Positions 45,472-55,597 are shown, counted from the first letter of the stretch. The stretch is 64,000 bases of DNA from Idiomarina piscisalsi (GCF_003987095.1 NZ_PIQA01000001.1:248001-312000), one strand, 5' to 3'. Numbers and translations: made by a program. Notes: generated from the letters alone by a model not told the origin.

Positions 45472-48099
45472 TTAGTGAGCTTGCTCAGCCGCTTCTTCAT
45501 CAGCTGCGGCTTTATCTTTGAGAGGCTTTGCATAAACGTTGATGCGGTCGCCTAAGTAGATAGCGTTACTCAATAGTTTTGCCGTGCCCCAGAAATAAGC
45601 GCGGAAGTTTACGTTATCGGTAAAGGCTATAACATGACCGTCACCAAAGCGGTGGGCAGCGATGTTGGTTTTGCCTTTAAGAATGTCGCGGTTACGTTTG
45701 TCGGCGTAGCCACTTAATAGTGGGGTGTCGCTGTATTTAGCAACGGAGACAAACGGTGACTCTGGTGTTTCAAAGGCTTCTAACGAACTTTTGAATACCG
45801 GCATGGTTGAACGCGGAAAGCCATAGAACAGCGGGTGCGAAGTGTCCACGTCCATCGAGAAAATAGCTCCTGCGATACGTTGTTCGGCATAGAAATCGTC
45901 GCGCTCTTCATACGTCAGGCCTTCTTTTGCAAAAGCATTTTGATAGACCTCTTCGTCAACGTAGCGAGCGTGGAGCAGGCCATTTTCTGAAAGCCATTTC
46001 GCACCGCCTCGCTGACCAATCATGATACCGCCTTGCTGAACCCATTGTTTCAGTTTCTCTTTGACGTCGTCAGACAGGTAACTGTTGTACCAGCCATCGA
46101 CCATAATAATGTGAGAATAACGAGTTAAATCAACGCGCGATAACCGGTCTGTGTCAACCATGGACAGAGGAACACCCACGTGGCGATCGAGGTAGTACCA
46201 GGTTTCACCAGCTTCGTACAGGTTCACACCGTCGCCGGTTAGCATCATTACCTTAGGCTCTTCTACCGGCTGAATATTACGGCTACCTAAGTCGACACCT
46301 TCAGGGGTAAGCCCCGTGCCAATAGATGTAACTTGTACGTTTTGCTCTTTAGCCAGAGTGGCTAAAATGCGTTGTACCTGATGCCAGTCTTTATTTTGGT
46401 AAGCCTTTGGTACAACAACGGCACCCGGTTCAAAGGTTTTGCGTTCGCCCTGAGCTTTAACTGCGAAAGACTTGGTTGACTGACGCGCGTGAATGTCGTT
46501 CTCCAGCAGGCTTTGCAATAATGCCGGTGCTTTGTAGTCGTCCCAACTAAAGGCATAGGCGTAGGCGTCTTCCAGCGTGGTTTGCCGCTTAACCGGAGCA
46601 TCCCAGGCTGCATCAGCAATTTGAATACGTCCACGGTGTGTTGTAAACGGCAGGTTAAAGGCGTGTGCTAAGGTCCAGCCGGAAACATCGTAGAAAGTAT
46701 TATCCGGGAAGTCTTTACGAGTGCTAAAGATGCCCTGAATAAGACCAAACTGGTCTTGTTCAGCCGGAATATAATAGCTTTGACCAGCTTTGTAGACCTG
46801 GCCGTCTTTTTCGATATCTTTTTCAACGCGATAGCCTTCAATACCATGTTGTTGAAGAATATCGATAAAGCCTTGCAGACGAGACGTATCGGTAGCATCA
46901 CCGACAAGGTAGCCGTCGAAGTTTTGGCTAGCCGCTGCTTCTAATGCGTTGTCATAAGCCTGTTCCTGGAAGCTTATAAAACGCGCTTTGTTTTTATGAG
47001 CGCCATAAATGGTGCTAAGTGACGCCACAAACTGATTACGAATAGTGAATGGGAAGGCAACTTCACCGTTTACGGAGTCTTGCAAGTGACCACGGCTTGA
47101 TGCCTGCTCAAACAAAATACCAACGGCGCCCTGAATGTCAGGGTAAGTAGAGCCTTTACCGTAATAAAAATCATCGAAGGATTCTTCGGTGTAGTAAAGG
47201 CTGCCAATATCATCCAGCGAGTCTGCATGTTCAGCCGCTAAAATCTCGGTTAAACGCACGTTTTCATCGGGTGTCAGTGGGTTTTTGCGCGACGGGATAC
47301 CCGGCTGGAAGAAGTAAGTGCTGTTAGTGCCCATTTCGTGATAGTCAGTGAGCACGTTTGGCTTCCATTTCTGGAAGTTAGCAATACGAGCTCGTGACTC
47401 AGGGTGTTGCAACAGCAACCAGTCACGGTTCATATCAAACCAATAGTGGTTAACGCGGCCCCGGATAAAAGGCTGAACGTGTTCACGACTCTGCGGGTCT
47501 GCGACCAGGTTTTGGCTTTTATGCTGATTTGCCCATTGTGCAAAACGCGCCAAGCCGTCGGGGTTAAACGCAGGGTCTAAAAGTACTACTGAGTCTTTTA
47601 GAACGGCCTCTATTTCTTCACCTTGCGCTGCCGCCAGGTAATAAGCCAATAAAATAGCGGCGTTACTGCCACTGGACTCATCACCGTGAATGCTGTAACC
47701 CATGTAAAGCACTAATGGTGTGTTGTCAGGGTCGGCGTCACGCGACGTGTCAGCCGCCGCTAAGTGGCGCTCGCGGACGTCATCAATATTCTTATGGTTG
47801 TCAGGTGAAGTGACTGTTAGCAATACCAGCGGGCGCTGTTCGTGTGTGCGGCCAGTTTCTTCAAAGGTAATGCGATCAGACTCTTCCGCCAGTTGCTTCA
47901 TGTAGTTAACAATTTGCTCTGGGCGCGCGTGCCAGTCGCCTACGTTATAACCCAGCGCTTCTTTAGGCTTGGTTATGCTTTCGTCATAACTGACATCTGC
48001 AGGTAAGTAATACGACAGGTTCTCAGCGACAGCAATCGAGGGTACAGCAACGATAGCGACCGTAAGCGCACTGACGTAACGAATGCACTTTCGTAACAT
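45472..48099 (-). CDS. Large exported M14-family zinc carboxypeptidase-like protein
   Basis: Predicted secreted metallopeptidase. Seen: Sec signal peptide (cleavage near AVA-E, residue 25), an M14 domain with HGDES (zinc His and Glu), a third zinc His in TDYHEMG and a catalytic-Glu region ILFEQASSRG, and then about 450 further residues. Part of the C-terminal half (SHIIMVDGWYNSYLSDDVKEKL, followed by a Gly-rich segment) resembles class I glutamine-amidotransferase-like domains found after M14 domains. At 875 residues it is a long multi-domain form. Monocistronic, ended by a terminator. Substrate unknown. Confidence 0.85.
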   Translation of the reverse strand: MLRKCIRYVSALTVAIVAVPSIAVAENLSYYLPADVSYDESITKPKEALGYNVGDWHARPEQIVNYMKQLAEESDRITFEETGRTHEQRPLVLLTVTSPDNHKNIDDVRERHLAAADTSRDADPDNTPLVLYMGYSIHGDESSGSNAAILLAYYLAAAQGEEIEAVLKDSVVLLDPAFNPDGLARFAQWANQHKSQNLVADPQSREHVQPFIRGRVNHYWFDMNRDWLLLQHPESRARIANFQKWKPNVLTDYHEMGTNSTYFFQPGIPSRKNPLTPDENVRLTEILAAEHADSLDDIGSLYYTEESFDDFYYGKGSTYPDIQGAVGILFEQASSRGHLQDSVNGEVAFPFTIRNQFVASLSTIYGAHKNKARFISFQEQAYDNALEAAASQNFDGYLVGDATDTSRLQGFIDILQQHGIEGYRVEKDIEKDGQVYKAGQSYYIPAEQDQFGLIQGIFSTRKDFPDNTFYDVSGWTLAHAFNLPFTTHRGRIQIADAAWDAPVKRQTTLEDAYAYAFSWDDYKAPALLQSLLENDIHARQSTKSFAVKAQGERKTFEPGAVVVPKAYQNKDWHQVQRILATLAKEQNVQVTSIGTGLTPEGVDLGSRNIQPVEEPKVMMLTGDGVNLYEAGETWYYLDRHVGVPLSMVDTDRLSRVDLTRYSHIIMVDGWYNSYLSDDVKEKLKQWVQQGGIMIGQRGGAKWLSENGLLHARYVDEEVYQNAFAKEGLTYEERDDFYAEQRIAGAIFSMDVDTSHPLFYGFPRSTMPVFKSSLEAFETPESPFVSVAKYSDTPLLSGYADKRNRDILKGKTNIAAHRFGDGHVIAFTDNVNFRAYFWGTAKLLSNAIYLGDRINVYAKPLKDKAAADEEAAEQAH

Positions 48100-48218
48100 A
48101 CGGGCTTCCTTCTTTATTCTAGTTACTATTATCAGTGACTTTACCCTAACAGATACTGGTGTATAAGCGCTTCTTTTTCGGTGTTTTGTTTCATTCCTGA
48201 GGTAAATGACCGGACAGG

Positions 48219-48689
48219 TTAAGGTTGCAAGTCTCGCTTTATAGGTTGCTGCAAAGAAATAAGTGTTTCAGTTGACTGTATTTCAGGGATGGCCTGAATG
48301 CGGTTAATAAGAATGTTTTGTAAGTCATCTATTGAACGAGTCAGTATTTTTATGAAAACGTTGTACTGACCGGTGGTGTAGTGAGCTTCAATAACTTCTT
48401 CTAACTTTTCCAGTTTAGCGATAGCCGAGGGGTAATCGCCCGCCTGGCGCAAAGTAATGCCAATAAAACAGCAGACTTCATAGCCTAGAGCTTTAGGATT
48501 AACGGCTAAGTGGGTGCCTTTAATAATTCCCGCACCGCGCATTTTTTCGACACGAACATGAATGGTTGCCGGGCTCACTTTATAACGTTTGGCAATTTCG
48601 CTATAGGCTTTGCGAGCGTCATGCAGAAGCTCTGACAGGATATTTTTATCCAAATTGTCGATTTGATAATTTTGCGCTGGTTTTTTCAT
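48219..48689 (-). CDS. asnC: Transcriptional regulator AsnC (Lrp/AsnC family)
   Basis: Asparagine-responsive regulator of asnA. Seen: N-terminal helix-turn-helix (YSEIAKRYKVSPATIHVRVEKM) and the C-terminal RAM domain; LGYEVCCFIGITL and EIQSTETLISLQ closely resemble E. coli AsnC. Length 156 against 152. It is divergent from asnA with 134 bases between, the classic arrangement in which AsnC activates asnA and represses itself when asparagine is low. Confidence 0.95.
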   Translation of the reverse strand: MKKPAQNYQIDNLDKNILSELLHDARKAYSEIAKRYKVSPATIHVRVEKMRGAGIIKGTHLAVNPKALGYEVCCFIGITLRQAGDYPSAIAKLEKLEEVIEAHYTTGQYNVFIKILTRSIDDLQNILINRIQAIPEIQSTETLISLQQPIKRDLQP

Positions 48690-48823
48690 GGTTATTTAAA
48701 GTTTTTGTGAATTTATACGCTTTTATTTTAATTTTTTTACAGCGAAAAGCTAATTTTATTTGTGCCTGTTGAATGTTTCTTATTATTTGGTGTTAATAAG
48801 TTAACAGAGAACAGGAGAGACTT

Positions 48824-49840
48824 ATGAAACATTCATTTATAGAACGACAGCAACTTATTCGCCAAATTAAAACGCAGTTTACTCAGGAACTTGCATCGGC
48901 ATTAAACCTTATTGAGGTTCAGGCGCCGTTACTGAGCGAATGTGGAACTGGCGTGCAGGATGACCTGTCTGGCAAAGAGCAATCGGTTAAAGTGTCAATA
49001 AAGGCGATACCCCACAAAACCTATGAAGTCGTTCACTCGTTAGCGAAATGGAAGCGACAATTACTCGGTGAGTATGGATTTAGCGAGGGAGAGGGTATTT
49101 TAACCCACATGACCGCGTTACGGCCCGATGAAGAAAGCTTAGGTCACAAGCATTCAGTGTATGTCGATCAATGGGACTGGGAAAAAGTCATTGCCGAGCA
49201 TGATCGCAGCGTAGCTTACTTAAAACGGACTGTCAGGCGCATCTATGCGGCGTTGCTTCGCACTGTTGAGTGCATTCCTGAAATTAGAGCGAGCGGATTA
49301 GAGCTGCCTGACGACATTTACTTTATTCACAGTGAAACTCTGGCGCAGCAATACCCCGAATTGAGCTCGAAACAACGCGAGCGGGAAATAACCAAAACGC
49401 ACGGCGCCGTTTTTATTATTGGTATTGGTGCGCGGTTAAGTGATGGACAAGCGCATGATGCACGCGCGCCCGACTACGATGATTGGAGCACGGTGTCAGA
49501 AACCGGAGAAACCGGATTAAACGGTGATTTACTCGTCTGGCACGAGGCTATCGACGATGCGTTAGAGCTATCCTCTATGGGTATCAGAGTTGACAAGGTC
49601 GCATTAAAACGTCAACTAGAGTTGAGTCAACAGCAATCTAAGGCTTGTTTACCATGGCATAAATCGCTACTAGGTGGGGGAATGCCTTTAACAATTGGTG
49701 GCGGCATCGGGCAGTCGCGAGTGGTTATGTTCCTTATGCAAGACAGTCATATTGCCAAGGTGCAGGCGAGTGTCTGGCCGGAGGAGGTCACGCAGTCATT
49801 GCAATCTGACCTTGAAAATAAAGAAGTCATACCAATATAA
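48824..49840 (+). CDS. asnA: Aspartate-ammonia ligase (asparagine synthetase A)
   Basis: ATP-dependent amidation of aspartate with ammonia. Seen: class II aminoacyl-tRNA-synthetase-like fold with LIEVQAPLLSECGTGVQDDLSG, LTHMTALRPDE, HSVYVDQWDWEKVI, and GGGIGQSRVVMFLMQ at the C-terminus. Length 338 against 330 in E. coli. GGAGAG precedes the ATG. Controlled presumably by the adjacent asnC product. Confidence 0.96.
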   Translation: MKHSFIERQQLIRQIKTQFTQELASALNLIEVQAPLLSECGTGVQDDLSGKEQSVKVSIKAIPHKTYEVVHSLAKWKRQLLGEYGFSEGEGILTHMTALRPDEESLGHKHSVYVDQWDWEKVIAEHDRSVAYLKRTVRRIYAALLRTVECIPEIRASGLELPDDIYFIHSETLAQQYPELSSKQREREITKTHGAVFIIGIGARLSDGQAHDARAPDYDDWSTVSETGETGLNGDLLVWHEAIDDALELSSMGIRVDKVALKRQLELSQQQSKACLPWHKSLLGGGMPLTIGGGIGQSRVVMFLMQDSHIAKVQASVWPEEVTQSLQSDLENKEVIPI

Positions 49841-49869
49841 AGAGCATTAATCACTGTTTTTAAGTTGTT

Positions 49870-50853
49870 ATGAAATATTCATTATTAGACCTGGCTCCGG
49901 TGACCGAAGAGGGAACAGCAGCAACCGCTTTACATAATGCAGCAGACATTGCTCAGCATGCGGAAAAATGGGGCTACTCTCGCTTCTGGATGGCGGAGCA
50001 TCACAATATGGAAGGTATAGCCTCGGCTGCAACGGCGGTTGCGTTGGGTTATGTGGCCAGCAAAACTGAGCACATACGAGTGGGCTCAGCCGGTATTATG
50101 TTGCCAAACCATGCGCCTTTTGTAGTGGCGGAGCAATTCGGAACCTTAGATGCGTTATACCCGGGCCGAGTTGATTTAGGGTTGGGCAGGGCGCCGGGCA
50201 CTGATGGTGCAACGTTACGGGCATTGCGCCGCAGTCCGAATGACGCAGAAAACTTCCCGCGTGATGTGCAAGAGTTACTCGGTTATCTGGCAGAAGCCCA
50301 GCCTGCTGATGTCATTAAAGCGGTACCTGGCTACGGACAAAAGATACCGGTTTGGTTGCTGGGGTCCAGTACATTCGGGGCGCAGCTTGCAGCTCACCTG
50401 GGGCTCCCGTACGCCTTCGCCTCGCATTTTGCACCGGATTATTTGCATCATGCACTAAAAGCCTACCGGGACAACTTTAAGCCGTCACAATACCTGGATA
50501 AGCCTTATGTTGCGGCAGCAATGAATGTGTTTGCCGCAGATTCTGAAACAGAGGCTAGATATATGATGAGCTCAACGCAACAGCAATTCATCGCGCTTAG
50601 ACGAGGTACGCCGGGTAAATTAAAAGCGCCAGTTGAGGATATTAGCCGGGTGGGCTCACCGCAGGAAATCGCGGGTGCGAATCACGCACTGACTTATACT
50701 GCAGTCGGCACAAAAGATACTGTGAGCCGTCATATGAATCAGTTTATTGATGACACAGGTATCGATGAATTGATTTTAACCTGCCATGGGTATGATCACG
50801 ACGCGCGCTTGAGGAGTTTTGAGATTGCCAGCGAAGTATTAAACGAGCGTTAA
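49870..50853 (+). CDS. LLM-class flavin-dependent oxidoreductase (luciferase-like, YhbW type)
   Basis: Flavin-dependent monooxygenase-like protein of unknown substrate. Seen: [38 protein letters not shown] and [14 protein letters not shown], the blocks of the YhbW/MsnO8 subgroup with a TIM-barrel fold. Length 327. It follows asnA by 29 bases on the same strand and is ended by a hairpin; cotranscription with asnA is possible but weakly supported. No ribosome site is obvious. Confidence 0.88.
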   Translation: MKYSLLDLAPVTEEGTAATALHNAADIAQHAEKWGYSRFWMAEHHNMEGIASAATAVALGYVASKTEHIRVGSAGIMLPNHAPFVVAEQFGTLDALYPGRVDLGLGRAPGTDGATLRALRRSPNDAENFPRDVQELLGYLAEAQPADVIKAVPGYGQKIPVWLLGSSTFGAQLAAHLGLPYAFASHFAPDYLHHALKAYRDNFKPSQYLDKPYVAAAMNVFAADSETEARYMMSSTQQQFIALRRGTPGKLKAPVEDISRVGSPQEIAGANHALTYTAVGTKDTVSRHMNQFIDDTGIDELILTCHGYDHDARLRSFEIASEVLNER

Positions 50854-50860
50854 GCAATAC

Positions 50861-50892
50861 GCCGATATGTGCTAGGCTATCGGCCTTTCTTT
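50861..50892 (+). terminator. Probable terminator after the LLM oxidoreductase gene
   Basis: GCCGATA (50861-50867) and TATCGGC (50878-50884) form a 7-bp stem with a 10-nt loop followed by CTTTCTTT. The T-run is interrupted, so moderate strength. Confidence 0.6.
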
Positions 50893-50918
50893 GTTATTAA
50901 TAGTTGAGTTTTCGATTT

Positions 50919-51305
50919 ATGCGCATTGTGATTCGTTATTTCTTTCGTTTAGTTCGCCTTATTTTAATGCCGTTTATGATTATTGGTGAAAAGCTGACAA
51001 CCCCGAAAGGTGTTGAACGCAGTGCTGAAGAGCAAAGCAAGGTGGATGAACAATGTAAGAACCTGGCTTTATATCAATTCAAAACCTGTCCGTTTTGTAT
51101 AAAGGTTCGCAAAACCATTGCGCGTTTGTCGTTACCCATCGAACTTCGTGATGCTCAACACAACCAAACTCATAGAAATGAGTTAGAGCAGGGTGGCGGT
51201 CGAGTGAAAGTTCCATGCTTACGTATAACCGAAGAAGACGGCTCTACCACCTGGATGTACGAGTCCGATGATATTAATCAATACTTAGAAAAGCGTTTCG
51301 GTTAA
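50919..51305 (+). CDS. Membrane-anchored glutaredoxin-like protein
   Basis: Glutaredoxin domain carrying CPFC at about residue 58-61, the redox-active dithiol, with the cis-proline segment VKVPCLRI. Before it, the first 30 residues form a basic/hydrophobic helix likely to sit in the inner membrane, leaving the redox domain in the cytoplasm. ATG 50919 is preferred to TTG 50904. Length 128. Partner unknown. The SelO and glutathione-linked genes elsewhere in the window are not adjacent. Confidence 0.82.
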   Translation: MRIVIRYFFRLVRLILMPFMIIGEKLTTPKGVERSAEEQSKVDEQCKNLALYQFKTCPFCIKVRKTIARLSLPIELRDAQHNQTHRNELEQGGGRVKVPCLRITEEDGSTTWMYESDDINQYLEKRFG

Positions 51306-51316
51306 TTCTACCGACA

Positions 51317-52153
51317 TTAACGTGGCCGGTTTGGTCCCAACCACCGGTCCAACGCTCGCTGAAACTCTGAATTGCTTTGTACGGAACTTATCGCGCTGTT
51401 CAGAGTTTCTATGGTGCGTTTACCCCATTCGTTTCGTGTACAACCAACAGCACCTTCAATAACCTGACCGTCGTATTCTGCAATAGGAATAAAACTGAGT
51501 TTGGCACCGTCATCATGAGTGCGCTGGTAATAGGTTTTTATCATTTCGTAGTCGACAGTGTAGTCAATACGATCATTCAGTATCATAGCAAGTACGCTTA
51601 CGTGTGACTTCTGCCCACTGATAAAGCTAAAGTTACTTGAGTTAAGCAGGTAGTCATCGATAAAAGGCTGTAATTTGCCGTAACGGCGTTCATCGGGTTG
51701 TCCAAAGCGTAAGTCGGTGTCTTTCGCGAGCTCTTCGAACCGAACAGGGTAGCCATATTTGGCGGTGATATACTGAGCGGTATCTTGGTTGGTTATTACC
51801 CCATGTGGTGCGTACTTGTGGGTTGTATCGCTGTAAAGAAAGGTGTCGTTATAGGAGCTATTTTTAATGACACAGGGAAAGCACAGGTTTTTACTGCGTT
51901 TCATTATCATCGTGATGCGTTTTGACGGCATTTTTCTGATGTTATGCGTGGTTTGTGGCAATTCTTGCTGGAATGCACTGACCAGAGCATCACAAACACC
52001 GGCGTCTTTATATTCGCCGTCGTAAATATGAAAGGGCGGCGCCGAGTTAACGCCCCAGGTAATGTCATCGTTAGCCACTGCTTTTGCAGACAGGAATGAG
52101 CCCATTGAAGCAGCCACCATGACAAGTAGCGATACACCAGTTTTTAGCGGCAT
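51317..52153 (-). CDS. Periplasmic solute-binding-like protein (SBP family 3/TIGR02285 type)
   Basis: Function unknown. Seen: Sec signal peptide (cleavage after about AVA, residue 27), then a family-3 solute-binding fold: ITWGVNSAPPFHIYDGEYKDAGVCDAL is the typical N-terminal block, and FQRALDRWLG closes it. Length 278. No ABC transporter permease or ATPase is nearby, so it may be an orphan sensor or binding protein. Three cysteines in the body (SKNLCFPCVIK) are unusual for such proteins. Confidence 0.75.
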   Translation of the reverse strand: MPLKTGVSLLVMVAASMGSFLSAKAVANDDITWGVNSAPPFHIYDGEYKDAGVCDALVSAFQQELPQTTHNIRKMPSKRITMIMKRSKNLCFPCVIKNSSYNDTFLYSDTTHKYAPHGVITNQDTAQYITAKYGYPVRFEELAKDTDLRFGQPDERRYGKLQPFIDDYLLNSSNFSFISGQKSHVSVLAMILNDRIDYTVDYEMIKTYYQRTHDDGAKLSFIPIAEYDGQVIEGAVGCTRNEWGKRTIETLNSAISSVQSNSEFQRALDRWLGPNRPR

Positions 52154-52242
52154 AACGTCCTCCTGTGTGCATTATGTTTGTTAACTCAATCTATACTGTA
52201 AGTTTTAGCGTAAGCTAAACAAAAAATATAGGGTTTTGATAC

Positions 52243-52752
52243 ATGAATGTTGTTTTTAGTCACGGAAAAGAAAGTGGACCTTGGGGAACCAAGATCAAAG
52301 AACTCGCTAAAGTAGCTAAGGAAAAAGGCTTTGAAGTGGATAGTATCGATTATCAGGGGATCGACAACGTTGATGAGCGTGTTTTGAAACTTCGACAAAA
52401 ATTAACATTTATAAAGGAGCCGGTTGTATTGGTGGGCTCAAGCATGGGTGGTTACGTGGCAACAGCCTGCGCCGGAGAGCCTACCTGTAAAGGCTTATTT
52501 GTGCTGGCGCCGGCCTTTTACTTGGGGGGCTCGGTTAACTTCGATATTGTGGCTCTTCCCGAGTCGACGGCTATTGTGCATGGTTGGCGTGATGATATTG
52601 TGCCAGTAGAGAACAGCTGGCGCTTTGCGAAGCAGCACTCAGCAGAATTGCATATACTGGATGATGATCACCGATTGATAGGCACGTTACCTAAAATAAG
52701 TACGTTGTTCTCTCAGTTTTTAAGCCAGTTTAAAACGCAGGACGCTAATTAA
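52243..52752 (+). CDS. Small alpha/beta hydrolase (YqiA-like)
   Basis: Predicted esterase-type hydrolase. Seen: N-terminal FSHGKESGPWG oxyanion region, nucleophile elbow GSSMGG with the Ser at about residue 68, an acid residue in HGWRDDIVP, and a terminal His in DDDHRL. Length 169, minimal fold without a lid. The ATG lies 10 bases before the HIT gene start in the downstream direction, so the two form a pair. Substrate unknown. Confidence 0.85.
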   Translation: MNVVFSHGKESGPWGTKIKELAKVAKEKGFEVDSIDYQGIDNVDERVLKLRQKLTFIKEPVVLVGSSMGGYVATACAGEPTCKGLFVLAPAFYLGGSVNFDIVALPESTAIVHGWRDDIVPVENSWRFAKQHSAELHILDDDHRLIGTLPKISTLFSQFLSQFKTQDAN

Positions 52753-52762
52753 GGAGTCAATA

Positions 52763-53170
52763 ATGAGTGAATTCCCGGTTGCAAAGGCACTGCTAGAAGA
52801 CAGTTACTTTTTATCCGACTGGCCGTTATGCCAAGTGCGAGTAATGAATGACGCACAGTACCCTTGGTTTGTGCTAATTCCGCGAGTCGATGATGTGCGG
52901 GAACTCTGTGACTTAACTGAAGAGCAGCAAATTCAATTTTTGCATGAAAGCTCATTTTTAAGTCACTGGCTAAAGGCAGAGTATAAGCCCGATAAACTCA
53001 ACGTCGCTGCGTTGGGGAACCGAGTGCCGCAGTTGCATGTGCATCATATAGCACGGTTTATGAGTGACGCGGCCTGGCCGGATCCGGTGTGGGGTAAGCA
53101 ACCAATGCAACCCCTTTCAGACAAGGAAGTTGCACGGCTGCAAGAGTTATTCGCCGATATTACGTTTTAA
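52763..53170 (+). CDS. HIT-family protein with altered triad
   Basis: Diadenosine-polyphosphate-hydrolase-like HIT protein. Seen: [10 protein letters not shown] where the classical HxHxHxx motif starts with Gln in place of the first His, followed by [10 protein letters not shown]. As far as I recall, this Q-x-H-x-H-H form is typical of one bacterial HIT subfamily. Length 135. AAGGAG precedes the ATG. The gene ends 11 bases inside the convergent chemoreceptor gene. Confidence 0.85.
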   Translation: MSEFPVAKALLEDSYFLSDWPLCQVRVMNDAQYPWFVLIPRVDDVRELCDLTEEQQIQFLHESSFLSHWLKAEYKPDKLNVAALGNRVPQLHVHHIARFMSDAAWPDPVWGKQPMQPLSDKEVARLQELFADITF

Positions 53171-55073
53171 ATTGCTCTAATTGCTTACGAAGGCTGTCAG
53201 CGAGTGAGGACATTTGCTCACACTCGCTGTGGCTTTCGCGAACCGCTGTCGACACCTGCGTAGCGAAGTCAGCAATAGACTGAATGTTGGCAGCAACATC
53301 CTGGCTAACCGATGCTTGCTCTTCTGTTGCGGTCGCTATTTGAGTGCTCATATCTGCGGTTTCCTGAATGAGATTAACTAACTCATTCAACTTATTGTCG
53401 GCATCGCTCAGTTTTTCGCTGGTGCTTTGCGCTTGTTTACGGTTGTGCTCCATAGCGGAAACCGCATTGCGAGAACCTTCTTGTAGGCGAATAATTTTCT
53501 GACGTATTTCTTCGGTTGACTGACTGGTACGCTGTGACAGGGTTCTGACTTCATCAGCGACTACCGCAAACCCTCGGCCGGCTTCGCCCGCACGAGCAGA
53601 CTCAATGGCTGCGTTTAACGCAAGCAAGTTGGTCTGCTCTGAAATACTTTCAATGGTATCAATAACGGTAACAATACTTTCTACGTCGTTTGCTAAGCTT
53701 TCAACAGACTGTGCCGCACTTTGCATTGAGTTAGATAACTCGTGCATGGTATTAACGGCTTGTCGTAACTGCTCTTGATTTTGCTCTGTGGTTGAGCGCG
53801 ACTCTGACGCATGGCTGGCCGTTTGGTTGGCGTTTTCGGCAATTTCACGAACTGTGGTCTCCATTTCGTTCATAGCGACCGCAACCTGGTCTGTTTTATT
53901 CTCCTGCTCGTTGGAAAGACCATCAATTTGCGTCATGGACTTATCAATTGAAGTCACTTTCTCGTTAACTTCATAAGCGGTATTGCGAACATGCGTAATA
54001 ATACTGCCGAGGTTGGCCACAAACGCATTGAACCCTTTTGCTAAGTCACCAATCTCGTCATTGCTGTCAATATCCAGTCGTTGGGTCAAGTCGCCGCCCT
54101 CGTTGGACATACGATTAAGGTTTTTGGCGACATATTTAATAGGGCGAACAATTTTCTTAGCGTAGAACCAGCTACCCACAACAAAGGCTGTGCCAATAAC
54201 GATACTGAGAATAACAATGGCGGTAATGGTCTGGTTGAGGCCGGAATATAGCTCAGACTCTGGCATTTCAATAATAATGCGCCAGTTGGTGTTAGGCAGG
54301 TCAGTGCTGGCAACAATCCAGTCTTCGCCGTTGTGGCTGCTATAGCCTGCTTCAAAATCTGAGTTGCTCAGCATTTGGTTAGCAACATCAGAGCCAACCT
54401 CTGACGACAGGCTTCTGAAGTCGTTAATTGATGGGTGGATCTGAATGTTTCCGCTGTCATCAACGAGGTAAGCAATACCCGTTTCACCCACCTGAAAGTT
54501 TGCAATGGCGTCTTGTAACGCTTTCAGGCTTTGACCAATACCGCCAATACCTAAAGTCTCACCATTGTCGGTAATGCGGACATTGACGAAAACCGTTGGC
54601 GTGCCAGAGTTTTCATCAACGTCAAAGTTTAACTCTTGCTCATCACCACTATCGACAAAGTCATAGAACCATTGGTCACGCTCAACCGACGGAGAAACTT
54701 GCTTTAAGATGCCATCTGCGGTGTAGTAGTTGCGACTTAAATTACTGATTGCAAAGGCTGCGACAGCATTTCTGTTTGTGTAAACGCGGTTAAGGTATTG
54801 GGTGATCTCATCTTGAACTTGACGGCTGTCATCATTTTTTAAGGCATCAATGAGGTATTGGTTATTCGCAATTTCCTGTGAGACCAACATAGGAGTGTTT
54901 ATAAGCTCGCTGATTTCGCCACGAATTTCACCTAAGGTGGCTGGTAATTCTTGCTCTATGACTCGCTCTTCAATCAGAGAGCGCATCATGTAAGTAGAAA
55001 TGCCTAGGGCGATAACGAGTAGCGTTGTTAAGGCAATGGCCATGCTTAGGGTTAATTTATTTTGCAAATTCAT
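53160..55073 (-). CDS. Methyl-accepting chemotaxis protein with Cache-type sensor
   Basis: Chemoreceptor feeding the flagellar or other CheA pathway. Seen: N-terminal membrane helix (about 8-30), a periplasmic sensor of about 240 residues of double-Cache appearance (TTRDGILKQ-like block [22 protein letters not shown]), a second helix at about 282-305, HAMP domain, and the signalling hairpin with the tip [31 protein letters not shown] region. Length 637. No CheW-type pentapeptide tether at the end. Ligand cannot be assigned. Last codons overlap the HIT gene. Confidence 0.93.
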   Translation of the reverse strand: MNLQNKLTLSMAIALTTLLVIALGISTYMMRSLIEERVIEQELPATLGEIRGEISELINTPMLVSQEIANNQYLIDALKNDDSRQVQDEITQYLNRVYTNRNAVAAFAISNLSRNYYTADGILKQVSPSVERDQWFYDFVDSGDEQELNFDVDENSGTPTVFVNVRITDNGETLGIGGIGQSLKALQDAIANFQVGETGIAYLVDDSGNIQIHPSINDFRSLSSEVGSDVANQMLSNSDFEAGYSSHNGEDWIVASTDLPNTNWRIIIEMPESELYSGLNQTITAIVILSIVIGTAFVVGSWFYAKKIVRPIKYVAKNLNRMSNEGGDLTQRLDIDSNDEIGDLAKGFNAFVANLGSIITHVRNTAYEVNEKVTSIDKSMTQIDGLSNEQENKTDQVAVAMNEMETTVREIAENANQTASHASESRSTTEQNQEQLRQAVNTMHELSNSMQSAAQSVESLANDVESIVTVIDTIESISEQTNLLALNAAIESARAGEAGRGFAVVADEVRTLSQRTSQSTEEIRQKIIRLQEGSRNAVSAMEHNRKQAQSTSEKLSDADNKLNELVNLIQETADMSTQIATATEEQASVSQDVAANIQSIADFATQVSTAVRESHSECEQMSSLADSLRKQLEQFKT

Positions 55074-55162
55074 GCTTACCTCAGTTAATACGAACTATTT
55101 GCTTGCCGGTGACGTATCTATTATTGATATCGGTTAATACAGCGAAATAATTAGGAGAAGTT

Positions 55163-55462
55163 TTGACGTCCTTTCCTTTATTAAATGAGCTTAGAACAAA
55201 GACTCAAGAACTGCACAGTAAACTTGTCGGTACAATGACTGACACTGAGGCTATGGGCGCCGCATAGGTTATTGAGGGCTCGACACTGGGCGGGAAGATA
55301 TTTCATAAAAGATTGCAAAAAACAGGATTTCATTGCTAATGCTAACGCCCTGAGCTACTTTAGCTTTTATAAGGAAAATACTTGGTCAGATTACATCAGT
55401 TGGTTGGAAAAGCAGTCACTGCAGCCATGCAGAATACGCTGGGATATGTGCAGGAGCAATAA
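55163..55462 (+). pseudogene. Decayed biliverdin-type heme oxygenase gene (bphO/HO-like)
   Basis: Fragments of a heme oxygenase in order. (1) From TTG 55163, preceded by AGGAGA: LLNELRTKTQELHSKL, with the His that ligates heme iron. (2) Same frame, TDTEAMGAA, then a TAG at 55265 exactly where the family has Tyr, then VIEGSTLGGKIF, the family hallmark. (3) A stop at about 55337 and, shifted by one frame from 55335, ANALSYFSFYKENTWSDYISWLEKQ. (4) Another shift, from 55415, VTAAMQNTLGYVQEQ ending at TAA 55460-55462. About 75 residues are missing between (1) and (2). So one nonsense mutation, two frameshifts and an internal deletion. Identification rests on motif order only. Confidence 0.65.
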
Positions 55463-55597
55463 GTGCTAGATAGTGAAAGAAAAGCGGCTATTAACTTAGC
55501 TGAAGATGAAACCCGCACTCAGCTGATAAAACGTGTTGATGATGCGCTGTACGATGCAAAGGAAAATGGGCGAAACAGGGTGGTGGCCGAAAAATAA
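55463..55597 (+). pseudogene. C-terminal remnant of a GGDEF (diguanylate cyclase) gene
   Basis: An open stretch of 44 codons from base 55463 ends at TAA 55595-55597 and encodes LAEDETRTQLIKRVDDALYDAKENGRNRVVAEK in segments; DDALYDAKENGRNRV is the invariant end of GGDEF domains. The GGDEF motif, the I-site and everything before are gone. It abuts the heme oxygenase remnant with no spacer, and its stop overlaps the next ATG by one base, so the lost gene was coupled to the Fic-like gene. Confidence 0.7.

Noticed and set aside
55272-55469. A 65-codon open frame on the plus strand inside the heme oxygenase remnant
   Set aside because: Only its second half is in the true heme oxygenase frame; the first half is an out-of-frame reading of the GSTLGG region, so it is not a gene.
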